A stretch of DNA of 64,000 nt, taken from contig JBCBMW010000003.1 in the NCBI GenBank assembly GCA_039822105.1, positions 186,001-250,000 of the forward strand, read 5' to 3'. Below the pieces are notes generated by a model. That model saw only the letters and a program-made list of their open reading frames with translations. It searched no databases and was not told the DNA's origin. Origin of the DNA: Parvularcula sp039822105. Lineage in GTDB: Bacteria > Pseudomonadota > Alphaproteobacteria > Caulobacterales > Parvularculaceae. Shown here one piece after another: positions 28,708 through 38,700 of this stretch. Position 1 is the stretch's first letter. The number at the start of each line of letters is the position of its first letter. Position numbers and translations under genes: made by a program.

Positions 28708-30261
28708 TCAGTGAACCGACGATGAGGTTTCGGGAGCGGACGTCGACGCCGCGGCGTCATCGTTCACCAGTGGAGCTTCGGTGGCGTCTTCACCGTTTGG
28801 CTGCGCAGGCGTTGCGGCCTCAAGCAGCTCCTCAAACGACTCGCGCAGGCATTGGGCGTAGAAGGATGGATCTGGCATCATGTCCCGGCAAGCGGTGATG
28901 GCGATGCAGACTTCCCCGCAATAGCTCGTGACCGCTTGGAAGAGACCCATCGAGTCCATCACCGGGCCAATGCCGTAGGATGTCACCATCCGTGCACCCG
29001 CCATATAGAGCGGAACCTGCGGACCCGGAACGTTGGTCACGACCATGTTGAACATCGGACGCAGACGGTTGGCGAGGCCAAGGCGGGAGTAGAGGCGCGT
29101 CGAGATACCAGAGATCATCGCTGGCGAGAGTTTCGCGGCTTCTGAAAGGTCACGTGCGCCAACGGCGTTTGACATCGCCTTAGACTTACCCGCCTCTTCA
29201 TTCGTGAACTGAAGACGCGCGACTGGGTCTGCGATGTGCGTGCCAACCGGGATCGCGAGGGCCGACACCTGGTTGCCCATCGAGTTCTTCTCGTCCTTCG
29301 AACGAACAGAGACAGGAGCCATGGCGATCAGGCTGTCATGAGGCAGCTCGTCTTTGGTCTTGAGGTACCGGCGCATGCCGCCACCAACGATGGCCAGAAC
29401 AGCATCATTGACCGTCGAACCCGGAACCAGGGCACGGATCTTTTTGATGTCCTTGAGATCGAAGCTCACACCTTCAAACACACGGTGCGGCGAGACCTTG
29501 CCGTTGAAGCGGGTCCGCGGAACTTTCGCGCCGAGCATGTTGAACTCACCGCGCGTGATGCCCGAGGCGTATTTGAGAGCGCCTGGCGCCAAACGGCGCG
29601 AGACATTCATCGCGTAGAACGGGCGTGTCGAGTAGTTGAAATTCGTCCGTGCCAGCATCTCTGGCAGACCGATGTCCCGGCGGCGCACGCGCTGCTTCGC
29701 CTCACGGCCATCACTATCCACATCAGGGGTCAGCGTGTGGATGGCCTCAGAAATGTCGACACCAGACGCGCCGTCGATAGCGCAGTGATGCACCTTCGAA
29801 ACGATCGCATACGATCCTTTTGGAATGTTCGGAATGTTGTCGAGCCCCTCAACAACAGTGAACTCCCAAAGCGGCTTGGCCATGTCCAGCTGCCGCGCGT
29901 GAAGGCGGGCCACCTGGATGCAAAGCTGGCGCCAGTCACCTGGCTGCGGCAGCGCGATGTGACGAACGTGGAACTCGATGTCGAAGCTCGGATCTTCGAC
30001 CCAGTACGGATAATCGATGTCGAGCGGCAGGTGCTTGAGCTTCTGGGTGAAGGTCTTGGCGCGATCCTTCCGGCCCTCAATGAAACGAAGGATATCTTTG
30101 AAACGGACAAAACCGTCAGGCGAGGTCGACGGATCGTAGATCGCGCAACCACCAATATGCATCGGCGTGCGCGGCGATTCCGCGTTCAAGAACATTGCGT
30201 CCAGACCGGTCAGTTGTTCCGGCGACCAGTCCCTTATGACGTCTCTCAGCTTTCTAGCCAT
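28708..30261 (-). CDS. Wax ester synthase / diacylglycerol acyltransferase (WS/DGAT)
   Basis: This membrane-peripheral acyltransferase makes wax esters or triacylglycerols from acyl-CoA and a long-chain alcohol or diacylglycerol. The 517-residue protein has the active-site motif HHCAIDG (His158, His159, Asp163) and later family blocks, including PLWEFTVVEGL, NDAVLAIVGGGMRRYL and the C-terminal NVPGP. The start at 30261 follows GGAGGAGGAGAAG; a GTG five codons earlier is the first codon of the longer frame. WS/DGATs are common in actinobacteria and marine gammaproteobacteria and less so in alphaproteobacteria. Its place in the PHA island suggests that the cell can make two storage lipids from one gene block. 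Confidence 0.95.
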   Translation of the reverse strand: MARKLRDVIRDWSPEQLTGLDAMFLNAESPRTPMHIGGCAIYDPSTSPDGFVRFKDILRFIEGRKDRAKTFTQKLKHLPLDIDYPYWVEDPSFDIEFHVRHIALPQPGDWRQLCIQVARLHARQLDMAKPLWEFTVVEGLDNIPNIPKGSYAIVSKVHHCAIDGASGVDISEAIHTLTPDVDSDGREAKQRVRRRDIGLPEMLARTNFNYSTRPFYAMNVSRRLAPGALKYASGITRGEFNMLGAKVPRTRFNGKVSPHRVFEGVSFDLKDIKKIRALVPGSTVNDAVLAIVGGGMRRYLKTKDELPHDSLIAMAPVSVRSKDEKNSMGNQVSALAIPVGTHIADPVARLQFTNEEAGKSKAMSNAVGARDLSEAAKLSPAMISGISTRLYSRLGLANRLRPMFNMVVTNVPGPQVPLYMAGARMVTSYGIGPVMDSMGLFQAVTSYCGEVCIAITACRDMMPDPSFYAQCLRESFEELLEAATPAQPNGEDATEAPLVNDDAAASTSAPETSSSVH

Positions 30262-30313
30262 CTTCTCCTCCTCCACAATGAGCCGACGGATTCGAGCCGT
30301 CGTTATGGCTAGC

Positions 30314-30341
30314 GTTATATCTAAAACTGGAGTTGAGTCTA
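30314..30341 (-). promoter_or_regulatory. Possible promoter for the WS/DGAT-hydrolase-phasin unit
   Basis: On the minus strand a TATAAC (30314-30319) and TAGACT (30336-30341) are spaced by 16 nt. They lie in an AT-rich intergenic stretch about 50 bp before the WS/DGAT start. The -35 element is only a 4/6 match to TTGACA. Just upstream (higher coordinates) lie several GCAGC/GCTGC-type sequences that could bind a regulator. Confidence 0.3.
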
Positions 30342-30422
30342 GTTATTTTTTGCAGCGCAACAAAGCAATTGCAGCTGTCGCCCGCGCAAAAGCTAAAAAC
30401 CTCATAAAATCAGCTGATTGAG

Positions 30423-31067
30423 TTAAGCCTGGCGAGGCAGCAATCCGCTCAAGATCAGGTCGAGCGCCTGCCGATTGGCGCGGCGAACCCGATTGGCATC
30501 GCCTGTCACCGCCCATTGGAGCATCGCGGAACGCCAACACGCGACCAGGCAATGGGCGACGATATCGGGATCGAACTCGGCCGAGAACGAGCCATCGGCC
30601 TGCCCTTTCCGCATAATGTCTTCTGCGATCTCCGTGATGCTGGCCTCTGACCCGTCAATGTCATCACCGCCCTGGGCCAGGGCATCGGAAACGATGTGGC
30701 GCAAGAGGTCGGCGTGCTCACGCCACTCGTCCATCACGATGGCGCGGAGGAGCTCGAGCTGCTCAAGCGGCGGGAAGTCAAATTCGGCCAGCCGGGCGCT
30801 GACCTTGTCCGAGACGTCCTCATTAAAGGCCGTCACCAGCGCCGCTTTCGTCGGAAAATGCAGAAAGAACGTCGCGTTGGCGACATCGGCGTGGCGCGCG
30901 ATCTGTTTCTTCACGTTCTCATAGCCGTGCTCTTTCATCAGCGCGAAGGCGGCGTCGCGGATGCGGCGGCGGGTTTCGCGCTTTTTTCGTTCGCGGCGAG
31001 TGAGCTCAGGCTTGGTAGGTGTCACGGGGTCTCGTTCATCCGAATCAAAAATGGCCGGTCGGCTCAT
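30423..31067 (-). CDS. TetR/AcrR family transcriptional regulator
   Basis: The 214-residue protein has an N-terminal TetR helix-turn-helix (about residues 22-80: RRERKKRETRRRIRDAA, then GYENVKKQIARHADVANATFFLHFPTKAALV) and a helical ligand-binding domain. Such repressors usually sense small hydrophobic ligands. The start at 31067 gives the family's usual length; a TTG at 31136 is possible but adds residues absent from typical TetR proteins. The gene lies upstream of, and in the same direction as, the WS/DGAT gene, with an intergenic region of about 160 bp, so control of storage-lipid genes is the simplest guess. It is divergent from the LuxR-type gene. Confidence 0.88.
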   Translation of the reverse strand: MSRPAIFDSDERDPVTPTKPELTRRERKKRETRRRIRDAAFALMKEHGYENVKKQIARHADVANATFFLHFPTKAALVTAFNEDVSDKVSARLAEFDFPPLEQLELLRAIVMDEWREHADLLRHIVSDALAQGGDDIDGSEASITEIAEDIMRKGQADGSFSAEFDPDIVAHCLVACWRSAMLQWAVTGDANRVRRANRQALDLILSGLLPRQA

Positions 31068-31196
31068 GCCATAGTTGGCTTGACGAGTGTTATCGAGAGC
31101 CAAACGCGAGCACTTGCGAAGTTGAACGGGGAGCAAGGAGACGCGACTTGACCATGTTCACGGTTTCGTGTGCCGTTGCGCGAGGTAGGGCATGCC

Positions 31197-31919
31197 GTGG
31201 ACGACAACATCGACGCCTTTATCCGGGACGTTGAAGCATCGACTTCCTTCTTGATGCTTCGCGACGCCTGCACGTCATTCTTCACATCAATTGGCGGGAA
31301 GATGGTGAGCTACCACCACCTGCCGCCCTTCGGCGCGATGGACCACGGCGCCGAGCTGACCGTTGTCGCCCACGGCTTTCCAGACGCATGGGTCGAACGA
31401 TACCGCCGCGAGCATCTCTATCTGATCGACCCTATTCCGCGGCACGCGCTCCAATCGGCCAAGCCGTTTTGGTGGTCAGAGGCCGCTTCCTTTTCCGACC
31501 TCGGCGCGGAAGAGCGGCGATACCTTCAGATTTTGGCGGAGCAGGAGTTTGGGGACGGTCTGGCCTTGCCGGTCTATGGCCCCAATGGCCGCGACGGCTA
31601 CGCATCGCTGGGCTTTGGAAAGGAGCATCCGGAGCTCTCATCGGTGGAGATCCGCCATATCCAATGGGCCTGCCAAGTCGGCCACGAGCGATACTGCCAG
31701 CTTTTGTGCGAGGTGAACCACGACAAGGTGACCCTGTCACCGCGGGAGCAAGAGATCCTCGGCTGGGTGGCCAGGGGCAAGAGCAACTCCGTGATCGCCC
31801 AGCTCACCGGGATCTCGGCCAACACGGTCGATACCTATATGCGCCGCATCTACTCAAAACTGCGGGTTGTTGATCGGGTGACCGCTGCGCTCCGGGCGTT
31901 GGCGATCGGCGCAATCTGA
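31197..31919 (+). CDS. LuxR-family regulator with autoinducer-binding domain (LuxR solo)
   Basis: The 240-residue protein has an N-terminal autoinducer-binding domain (about 15-160) and a C-terminal LuxR helix-turn-helix (about 175-238; LSPREQEILGWVARGK, NTVDTYMRRIYSKL). Residues that contact acyl-homoserine lactones in TraR/LasR have clear counterparts: the W and Y in AWVERY, the D-P in LIDPIP, and W in PFWW. No luxI-type synthase is in the window, so it may be an orphan receptor. The start is taken as the GTG at 31197 for the standard family length; a GTG at 31170 is an alternative. It is divergent from the TetR gene and convergent with the small STAS-like gene. Confidence 0.87.
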   Translation: MDDNIDAFIRDVEASTSFLMLRDACTSFFTSIGGKMVSYHHLPPFGAMDHGAELTVVAHGFPDAWVERYRREHLYLIDPIPRHALQSAKPFWWSEAASFSDLGAEERRYLQILAEQEFGDGLALPVYGPNGRDGYASLGFGKEHPELSSVEIRHIQWACQVGHERYCQLLCEVNHDKVTLSPREQEILGWVARGKSNSVIAQLTGISANTVDTYMRRIYSKLRVVDRVTAALRALAIGAI

Positions 31920-31924
31920 CGACG

Positions 31925-32284
31925 CTATTTGATGTGGCCGCGCAGCCAATCATAGGCCTCTTGCCTGTCTCGCCCGATCATGATCGTCGCGCCTTCCAAT
32001 GCGGCTGCGGCCATAATGATCTTGGTGCTGTGGTCGTCATCGCGCATCAGAACTGCGAGGCGCACCCCGCGACTGACCAAGCGCCGCGCGATCAACTTTC
32101 CGTCCGCTAGCGCATCTTTGTACCGGGTGGGCGGCATGTCTCCGTTGTCGAGGAGAACTTCACGAACCCCCGCGGCGGCCACCTCCTCCAGGATCGCTGC
32201 AAACTGCTCGGCGAAACTGTCGGCTCTTTCTTCGTACTGAACCGTCGCGACCGAGTCATCGACGGTGTAAATGAATGCATCCAT
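31925..32284 (-). CDS. Small protein, possibly STAS/SpoIIAA-like
   Basis: The 119-residue cytoplasmic protein shows alternating strands and helices (FIYTVDDSVATVQYE, then a helix with FAEQFAAILEEVAA, VREVLLDNGD, a helix, VRLAVLMRDDD, and KIIMAAAALEG), which fits a STAS/SpoIIAA-like fold seen in anti-sigma-factor antagonists and small signalling proteins. No phosphorylatable serine in the classical DLS/T context is evident. The ATG at 32284 is preferred; the longer frame to 32374 has an unstructured start. It stops 5 bp from the convergent LuxR gene. No partner gene is adjacent, so the function is not predicted. Confidence 0.6.
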   Translation of the reverse strand: MDAFIYTVDDSVATVQYEERADSFAEQFAAILEEVAAAGVREVLLDNGDMPPTRYKDALADGKLIARRLVSRGVRLAVLMRDDDHSTKIIMAAAALEGATIMIGRDRQEAYDWLRGHIK

Positions 32285-32677
32285 GATCAATGACGGTCCC
32301 GGACCGCTGCCCTTAAGTGGTTCAGTTGTTTGGGAATTGGCCAACACAGCCAAAGACGGCGGCACTATCGCCAAAGACGCTGCAATTCATGTCGCGTACG
32401 TCCGTGTAACGCGATCACGCTACGCGGACAGATGCAGACGATTGTTCGTTGAACGCCGCCGGGGGGGCTTGAGCCGCAAAAGCAACCTAACCAGGCAAAA
32501 AAGATTCTGGTCAAATGTCCCAATCTGGGAATATAATTCGATGCTACTGAAGTATAGACCATTTTTATCTATCATTTTATTTATGCCTAACGGCCATTAA
32601 CAAAGTCTTTTCACAGCTTTTTAGATAAAATACCGGCTAATCGTCCTCGATTTCGGAGTGTTTCGAGGGACGAGATC
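32285..32677. promoter_or_regulatory. AT-rich control region upstream of the GDI-repeat protease
   Basis: No gene is seen in these 393 bp; the half nearest the protease gene is strikingly AT-rich compared with the surrounding DNA. A consensus TATAAT lies at 32532-32537. Just before it a perfect inverted repeat TCCCA-atc-TGGGA (32518-32530) occupies the expected promoter spacer, so a bound protein could block RNA polymerase. The -35 (TGGTCA region at 32508-32513) is weak. A second AT-rich stretch (32590-32640) could hold another promoter. Confidence 0.4.
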
Positions 32678-35600
32678 ATGTGGCGCAAGGCACTTCTTCT
32701 ATCGGCGGCGAACGTCGCCATCTGTACGCACGCTGCGGCACAGTCCGATCAACATGATCAGGGTACGATCACACCGCGTGGCGGCGACATTGCTGCCTTT
32801 GGCGGCGATATCTCCGCATTCGGAGGGGATATCGCGGCCTTCGGCGGGGACATCAGTGCTTTCGCGGGCGACATTTCAGCATTCAGCGGCGATATCGCAG
32901 CGTTTGGCGGGGATATTGCTGCCTTCCACGGCGACATTGCCGCGTTCTCAGGCGACATTTCGGCTTTCCACGGAGAGATCAATCCGTTCCGGGGCGATGT
33001 CAGCCCGTTCTATGGTGATATCAGCCCGTTCTGGGGCGACATCTCTGCCTTCTGGGGTGATATCAATCCCTATGGCGGAGACATTGCGGCGTTCAACGGC
33101 GACATTGCGGCCTTTGGCGGGGACATCTCAGCGTTTTGGGGTGACATCGCGCCATTTGGTCCGGATGGCGATCAAGTCCTCGGTGGTCTTGGTACGTACT
33201 GGGCGATCGCTGGCCCGATTTGGGGTGACATCAACGACGCGTGGGACGCGGCCATCAACATGCCAGGCGACAACACTGCGGCTCTTGACGCCCTCGCCGA
33301 CCAGATCGACGATTTTGTTGGCTTGAGCGCCAACGCGTGGCGCGACACGGTCCGTGATCAAACGGGTTTGTGGTTCCGTCAGGGCTTCTCCAATCCTCTG
33401 CTGTCTGACTTTGGTGTCGATCTCACGGATAGCGGCTCGCTGGACAACGTGTCTGCCGTGGAACGCTCGGCCCTCTTCTTGGCCTGGTATGACGGTCTCA
33501 TGGCTTATGCAGGCACGGACCAGGTCGATCACTGGATGCCGCAGGTCAATTGGACACCGGCCATCACACAAGACCAGGGCGAAGGTCACGACGCCCGGGT
33601 CGGCCTCCTGGATGCACGCATCGCGGACACGGAGCATAGCATCGAATACCTCGTGGATGTCGGCGGCTATGACACGGTCGGCAGCCACCACGGCGCCGCT
33701 GTGGCGAGCATCATCGCAGCCCGTCACGATGGTCAGGGTACCATGGGTCTCGCGCCCCGCGCCACCGTCTATCACTACAACCCGTTCGACGAGACGGGCA
33801 CGGCGGGTCACGACGACATCAGCGCTGGCATCCATCAGCTCGCGGCCTACAATGCTAACGTCATCAACATGTCGCTCGGCGTTCCAGGTCATACGTTTGA
33901 TCAGGGCATCGCAGACATTCTGTCTGACCAAAGCCTGAGCATCCATAGCAACGACACGGTCATTGTCGCAGCGGCTGGCAATGAAGGAGCCACGCAAACC
34001 GAAGATGTTCAGTGGAACGACGATGGTATCCAGCTGTCGAGCCTCCTGATCGTTGGCTCGGTGAACCCTGTGGGCGGTATCTCACACTTCTCAAACCGTC
34101 CGGGCGTGGCGTGTTTTACAAGCCAAGGCATCTGCGAGGATGGCAACCGCCTGATGGACCGTTTCCTGGTCGCACCAGGTGAGCTGATCCTCGTGTCGGA
34201 CAACAATGGTGGCACCACGCGGGCATCAGGCACGTCGTTTGCGGCTCCGATCGTCACTGGCGCGATTTCTCTCCTCCACGACCGTTGGCCATGGCTGCAA
34301 GAGCACGCCGATGTCACCACCGAGATTATTTTGGAGACGGCGCAAGACCTTGGTGAACCAGGTGTCGACGAGGTCTACGGACACGGTCTTCTGGATGTCG
34401 AGGCATCACAGTCACCGCTTGATTGGAACAATCTTGAGGTTTGGCTCAATGTCGGCGGCAATTCGACGTCGATGACATCGGTTCAGCTGGCCACGGCCGC
34501 TGTTGATCAGGGCACGCTCAACCTGTGGGAAGCGCAAGGCGCCAACATCTACGCCTTTGAAACGATCGGTGATACGCACCGCGACTTCTACGTACCGCTG
34601 AGCTCGCTGCTTGATGGCCAGACCATGACCGTCAACAACAACACGGAGCGGTTCCAGCGGCATACGGAGCAGCGCCTTCTTGATTGGGCGAATGCACAAC
34701 AGCAGAGCATTGCTCCGGCGACGAACGGGCTGACGGGCCTCAACAACGGTTTTGTTCCAGTCAACGGCGGCGCCACCTGGACCCTGTCCTTCACACCAGG
34801 TGACAACATCAACGACTGGGGCGCACTGCATTTCGAGGCGAACAACGGCTCGCTCTCGGTGGTCAGCGGCCAAGGCGGCGGTGTTCAGCACTTCACCGCG
34901 ATGGACGGGTTCGACCAACTGGACGACTACAACCCGAAATTCAGCGGTGCCAACCCCATGCTTGGTCTCGCAACCGGCGGTGCCTTCAACCGCGTCTCCT
35001 TCGCGATGCCAAAGTCGATGCGCCTGAGCCTCGGCCGGACGACGACATCGAACGACCAGCGCATCCAAGACGTCTTCACCGGCGAGTTCCTGGTGGAAGA
35101 CTCCGTCTTTGGAAGCCGCGACGCGTCAGCCACCTTTGCCGAGCTTGCGTTTAACACCACCGAGCGTTTGAGCATCGGTGTCGGGTACACGCACCTTCGC
35201 GAAGAGGATGGTATCCTCGGCTCGCAAGGCGCTGGCGTCCTGACCATGGACGGCGGCAGCCGCACCGACTCGGTCACCATGAGCGCCAACTATCGGTTGA
35301 CGGAACGTCTCTCGCTTGCTGGCTCAATGACGGGTTCGACCACCCGCGGTACCGCCCTCGCCAACAGCCCTCTGACCGTTGGCGACGATGGTGTGCAAGC
35401 CTCCGCGTTCCAAGTGAACGCCAACTACCGTCAGCTCTTCAACAAAACTGACCGCCTGACTCTGTCTGTGGCCCAGCCGCTTCATATCGAAGCCGGTTCA
35501 CTGTCGTACACGTCGGTTCAAGTGGTTGATCGCGAGACCGGTGAGCTTGGTGAGGTCACGGAAGAGTGGAGCCTCGTCAGCGGTGGTCGCCACCTAGCCT

Positions 35601-35740
35601 ATGAGGCGGAATATGCGATGTCCTTCAACGAGGGACGGATGAGCGTGGGCGCGTTCACACGGTATGACCAAAACGATGTCGACATCGAGGGCACATACAG
35701 TGCGTACTCGATCGGTACACGTTTTGCGGTGAAATACTAA
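32678..35740 (+). CDS. Secreted S8 (subtilisin-family) serine protease with N-terminal GDI repeats, likely outer-membrane anchored
   Basis: The 1020-residue protein has a signal peptide (to about residue 21, AAAQ), then 18 tandem seven-residue repeats with consensus GDIxAFx (36-161). A subtilase domain follows with Asp312 (VGLLDARI), His338 (SHHGAAVAS) and Ser520 (GTSFAAP), and the oxyanion Asn in AAGNEG. The C-terminal part (about 680-1020) is rich in short alternating beta strands and ends YSIGTRFAVKY, as expected for an autotransporter-type barrel, so the protease may be displayed on the cell surface or released. The ATG at 32678 follows GAGGGACGAG. A TPR-linked sensor kinase starts 23 bp downstream. 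The repeats are discussed separately. Confidence 0.9.
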   Translation: MWRKALLLSAANVAICTHAAAQSDQHDQGTITPRGGDIAAFGGDISAFGGDIAAFGGDISAFAGDISAFSGDIAAFGGDIAAFHGDIAAFSGDISAFHGEINPFRGDVSPFYGDISPFWGDISAFWGDINPYGGDIAAFNGDIAAFGGDISAFWGDIAPFGPDGDQVLGGLGTYWAIAGPIWGDINDAWDAAINMPGDNTAALDALADQIDDFVGLSANAWRDTVRDQTGLWFRQGFSNPLLSDFGVDLTDSGSLDNVSAVERSALFLAWYDGLMAYAGTDQVDHWMPQVNWTPAITQDQGEGHDARVGLLDARIADTEHSIEYLVDVGGYDTVGSHHGAAVASIIAARHDGQGTMGLAPRATVYHYNPFDETGTAGHDDISAGIHQLAAYNANVINMSLGVPGHTFDQGIADILSDQSLSIHSNDTVIVAAAGNEGATQTEDVQWNDDGIQLSSLLIVGSVNPVGGISHFSNRPGVACFTSQGICEDGNRLMDRFLVAPGELILVSDNNGGTTRASGTSFAAPIVTGAISLLHDRWPWLQEHADVTTEIILETAQDLGEPGVDEVYGHGLLDVEASQSPLDWNNLEVWLNVGGNSTSMTSVQLATAAVDQGTLNLWEAQGANIYAFETIGDTHRDFYVPLSSLLDGQTMTVNNNTERFQRHTEQRLLDWANAQQQSIAPATNGLTGLNNGFVPVNGGATWTLSFTPGDNINDWGALHFEANNGSLSVVSGQGGGVQHFTAMDGFDQLDDYNPKFSGANPMLGLATGGAFNRVSFAMPKSMRLSLGRTTTSNDQRIQDVFTGEFLVEDSVFGSRDASATFAELAFNTTERLSIGVGYTHLREEDGILGSQGAGVLTMDGGSRTDSVTMSANYRLTERLSLAGSMTGSTTRGTALANSPLTVGDDGVQASAFQVNANYRQLFNKTDRLTLSVAQPLHIEAGSLSYTSVQVVDRETGELGEVTEEWSLVSGGRHLAYEAEYAMSFNEGRMSVGAFTRYDQNDVDIEGTYSAYSIGTRFAVKY
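32783..33160 (+). repeat. 18 tandem 21-nt coding repeats (GDIxAFx heptads)
   Basis: Each unit encodes seven residues, with glycine, aspartate and isoleucine at positions 1-3 and phenylalanine at 6; positions 4, 5 and 7 vary (AA, SA, NP, SP; G, A, S, H, W, R, Y, N). There are 18 consecutive units with a few variants (GEI, GDV, PYG). At DNA level the copies differ by many synonymous changes, so the protein motif is under selection and this is not a recent slippage array. A further WGDIND occurs shortly after at about residue 182. It is coding, not CRISPR. Confidence 0.93.
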
Positions 35741-35763
35741 GCGGGCGAACGGGAGAGATGATC

Positions 35764-38700
35764 ATGACAAAGATCTGCATCAGTTTCGCTCGCCGCAAGC
35801 CTGTTGGCTTCTCGTCGATGCTCTTTGCAGCGGTTTCGAGTGTCGCGCTTCTCGGCTTTGCGCCAAGCACTGACGCCAAGGACCTTCGAGCCACCGATCC
35901 GGTTACGGAGAACTCCGTCGCGAGCGCATTCGAGCAACTCATTGCGACCTCTCAGGCGCAAATGATGAAGGCCCCTGCCGACGCCTACGCCGCAGCTCTG
36001 AGTGCTGAGGAACTCGCCAGCGCGATGCCGGCGGATCTTCGTACCGTCGCCCAGGCCAAAGCGCTTTGGCTAAAGGCCGAGGCCGCTCTGCGGAGCGGTA
36101 AGCCTGAGGAAGGCGCAAGCGCCGCTTCAGCTGCCACCGCGATCATGGATACGGTCGAGGGCGAAGACACACTTCGCGCGAATATTCTTCTCATCCGCGG
36201 ACGGATTGCTAGTCGCCTTGCTGATGTCGAACTTGCAGTGAACTCATTCTATGCAGCGCACGCACTCTTCGTTGAGGTCGGCAACACCCGGAAAGAGTCG
36301 ATCACGCTTCAAGCTCTGGGTTCGATCTACCGGGATGCTGAGTCGTTCGACAAGGCACTCGACTATTATCAGCGCGCTGCTGATATCTACCAAGGCGACG
36401 ACATTGTTGTGCTGTCGATCAACAACAATGTTGGTAACATCCTGCGCGAAACAGGAGACTATCCAGGAGGCCGGGAGCGCTTCAACGAAGCACTCGATAT
36501 TGCTCAATCTATGGGTAGCGCCACGCTACAAGGGCGGATCCTGACGAACCGTGCGGAGCTCGAAGTCGAAGCGGGTGACCTCAGCGCAGCGACACTGTTT
36601 GCCAACGCGGCCCGGGACCAATTGTCCGATGACGGCGCTGCGTCATGGCTCCGCCTGGTAAGCGGCGTCGATGCCAGTGTTGCTCTTCGTAAAGATGACC
36701 TCGATGGCGCCAAGGATGCCATCGAGCAGGCATTCGACGGCCTGAACATCGATGAAACATCAATGTCCTACGAGGATTTGCACGCCACCGCGGCCGACGT
36801 CTACAACGCCCTTGGCGACTGGGAAAAGGCTTACCAGCACAAGCGCAACCATAAGCGGCTATCGGACGAGGCCAAATCGGTGGCCGCATCGTCGAACCTC
36901 GCCCTCCTCGGCGCTCGCTTCCAGTATGCTGAGCAACAGCTCAATATCGAGCGCCTACGGAACGAACGACTTGAGAGCGAACGCGCTCTCATGGAAGCTG
37001 AACGCCGCGACCAGGTCCAGAAAATGGTCATCGCCGCGGGCGGCGTGGTTGTTCTTTTCGCCTTCCTCGCGGCCTTTGGCATCCTCGGACACAATCGCCG
37101 CGTGGCGAAGATCAACAAAGATCTCGCATCCAACGTCAAACGCCTGGGTGAGGAGATTGAACGCCGCGAACTCGTGGAAGCTGATCTGATCAAAGCGAAA
37201 GAACAGGCCGAAGACGCGGATCGCATGAAATCGAACTTCCTCGCGACCATGAGCCATGAGCTTCGTACCCCGATGAATGGTATCCTTGGCTTCACCGACG
37301 TTCTTCTTGCTGGCGACCTCAGCCAAGAGCAGCGCGAGCAGATTGAAATCATTGATCAGTCCGCTGGCGCGCTCCTGACCCTGATCAACGATATCCTTGA
37401 TCTGTCACAGCTCGAAGCTGGTAAGTTCAAGCTCCGCAACTCGATGTTCAACCTTCGGGTGACGGCAGAGCATGCGGTGAAACTCCTCCGCGCGAAGGCT
37501 CAGGAGAAGAGCCTCAACCTTATGGTCCACGTGGACCCCAGCCTGCCGACCCACGTTCACGGTGATGAAGACCGTGTGCGTCAGATCCTGATCAACCTGA
37601 TCGGCAACGCGGTGAAATTCACCGAACGCGGCGGTGTAGCCGTCCGTGTTCAGCCTTCGGCGACGACCGGTGAGATCGAGTTCTCGGTTGAAGATTCCGG
37701 CATCGGCATCGCTGAGGAGAAGACGCAGCTTCTGTTCGAACGCTTCTCACAGGTCGACGAAGGCGCCACCCGTCAGTACCAAGGTTCGGGCCTCGGCCTT
37801 GCCATCTGTAAAGAGCTCGTTACCGCGATGGACGGTGAGATCGGCTGCACGTCAGAGCTTGGTACAGGGAGCACTTTCCGCTTCTCAATCCCTCTGCCGG
37901 AAGGCGACGCGGTGGCGATCACGCCAAAGAGCGCGGTCCTCACCAATAGCCCGCGGGTCGTGCTGGTCGACGACGAAGCCATCCAGCGCCGCGTGGTTGC
38001 TGATATGCTCGAGAGCATTGGCGCTCAGGCCATCGCTTTTAACAGCAAAGCTGCTGCCTTTGACGGTCTGAAACTGATGGCGGAGCGCGGCGAGTTGATT
38101 GACGCGATGGTCGTCAACGGCACCAGCGCAGAGATCGATGCGCCCGATTTCATCCGGGCACTCGAACGCAACAACCTGCTGGACGAAGGCAAGTCAGCCA
38201 TCTTTGGTGGCGCTTCGTCTGCTGACCAATCAGGCGTTGTGCTGACCATTGACCAGCCGATGACGATCACGTCCCTTGAGAAGGCGCTGACGTCCATCAT
38301 CACCGACCCACGGGCCGCGGGCCAGAGCGGTGACGCCCCAGCGGCTCAAGAGGCCGGCAGCAATGTTGTCTCCCTTGCCGCCACAAAGTCTGACAAGCCT
38401 GTGCTGATTGTGGACGACGTTCTTGCAAACCGAAAGCTACTTGAGTGTGTTCTCGAGAAGATCGGTATCAAGACGGTTTCGGCGAATAACGGTCTTGAAG
38501 CCGTCGAGTTTGCCAGCGTTCAGGAGTTCGGCGCCATTCTCATGGATGTCTATATGCCAGTCCTCGGCGGTATCGACGCAACCAGCCGTATCCGGAGTAC
38601 TGAGGGTCCGAACAGAGAAACCCCGATCTTTGCGCTCACCGCGGGCATCAGCGAAGAGGAAACCAAAGCCGTCAAAACTGCCGCAATGGATGGCCTCCTG

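Noticed and set aside
32783..33160. CRISPR-like 21-nt periodic repeat
   Set aside because: The period is exactly seven codons, the copies have no unique spacers, and the frame is part of the protease.
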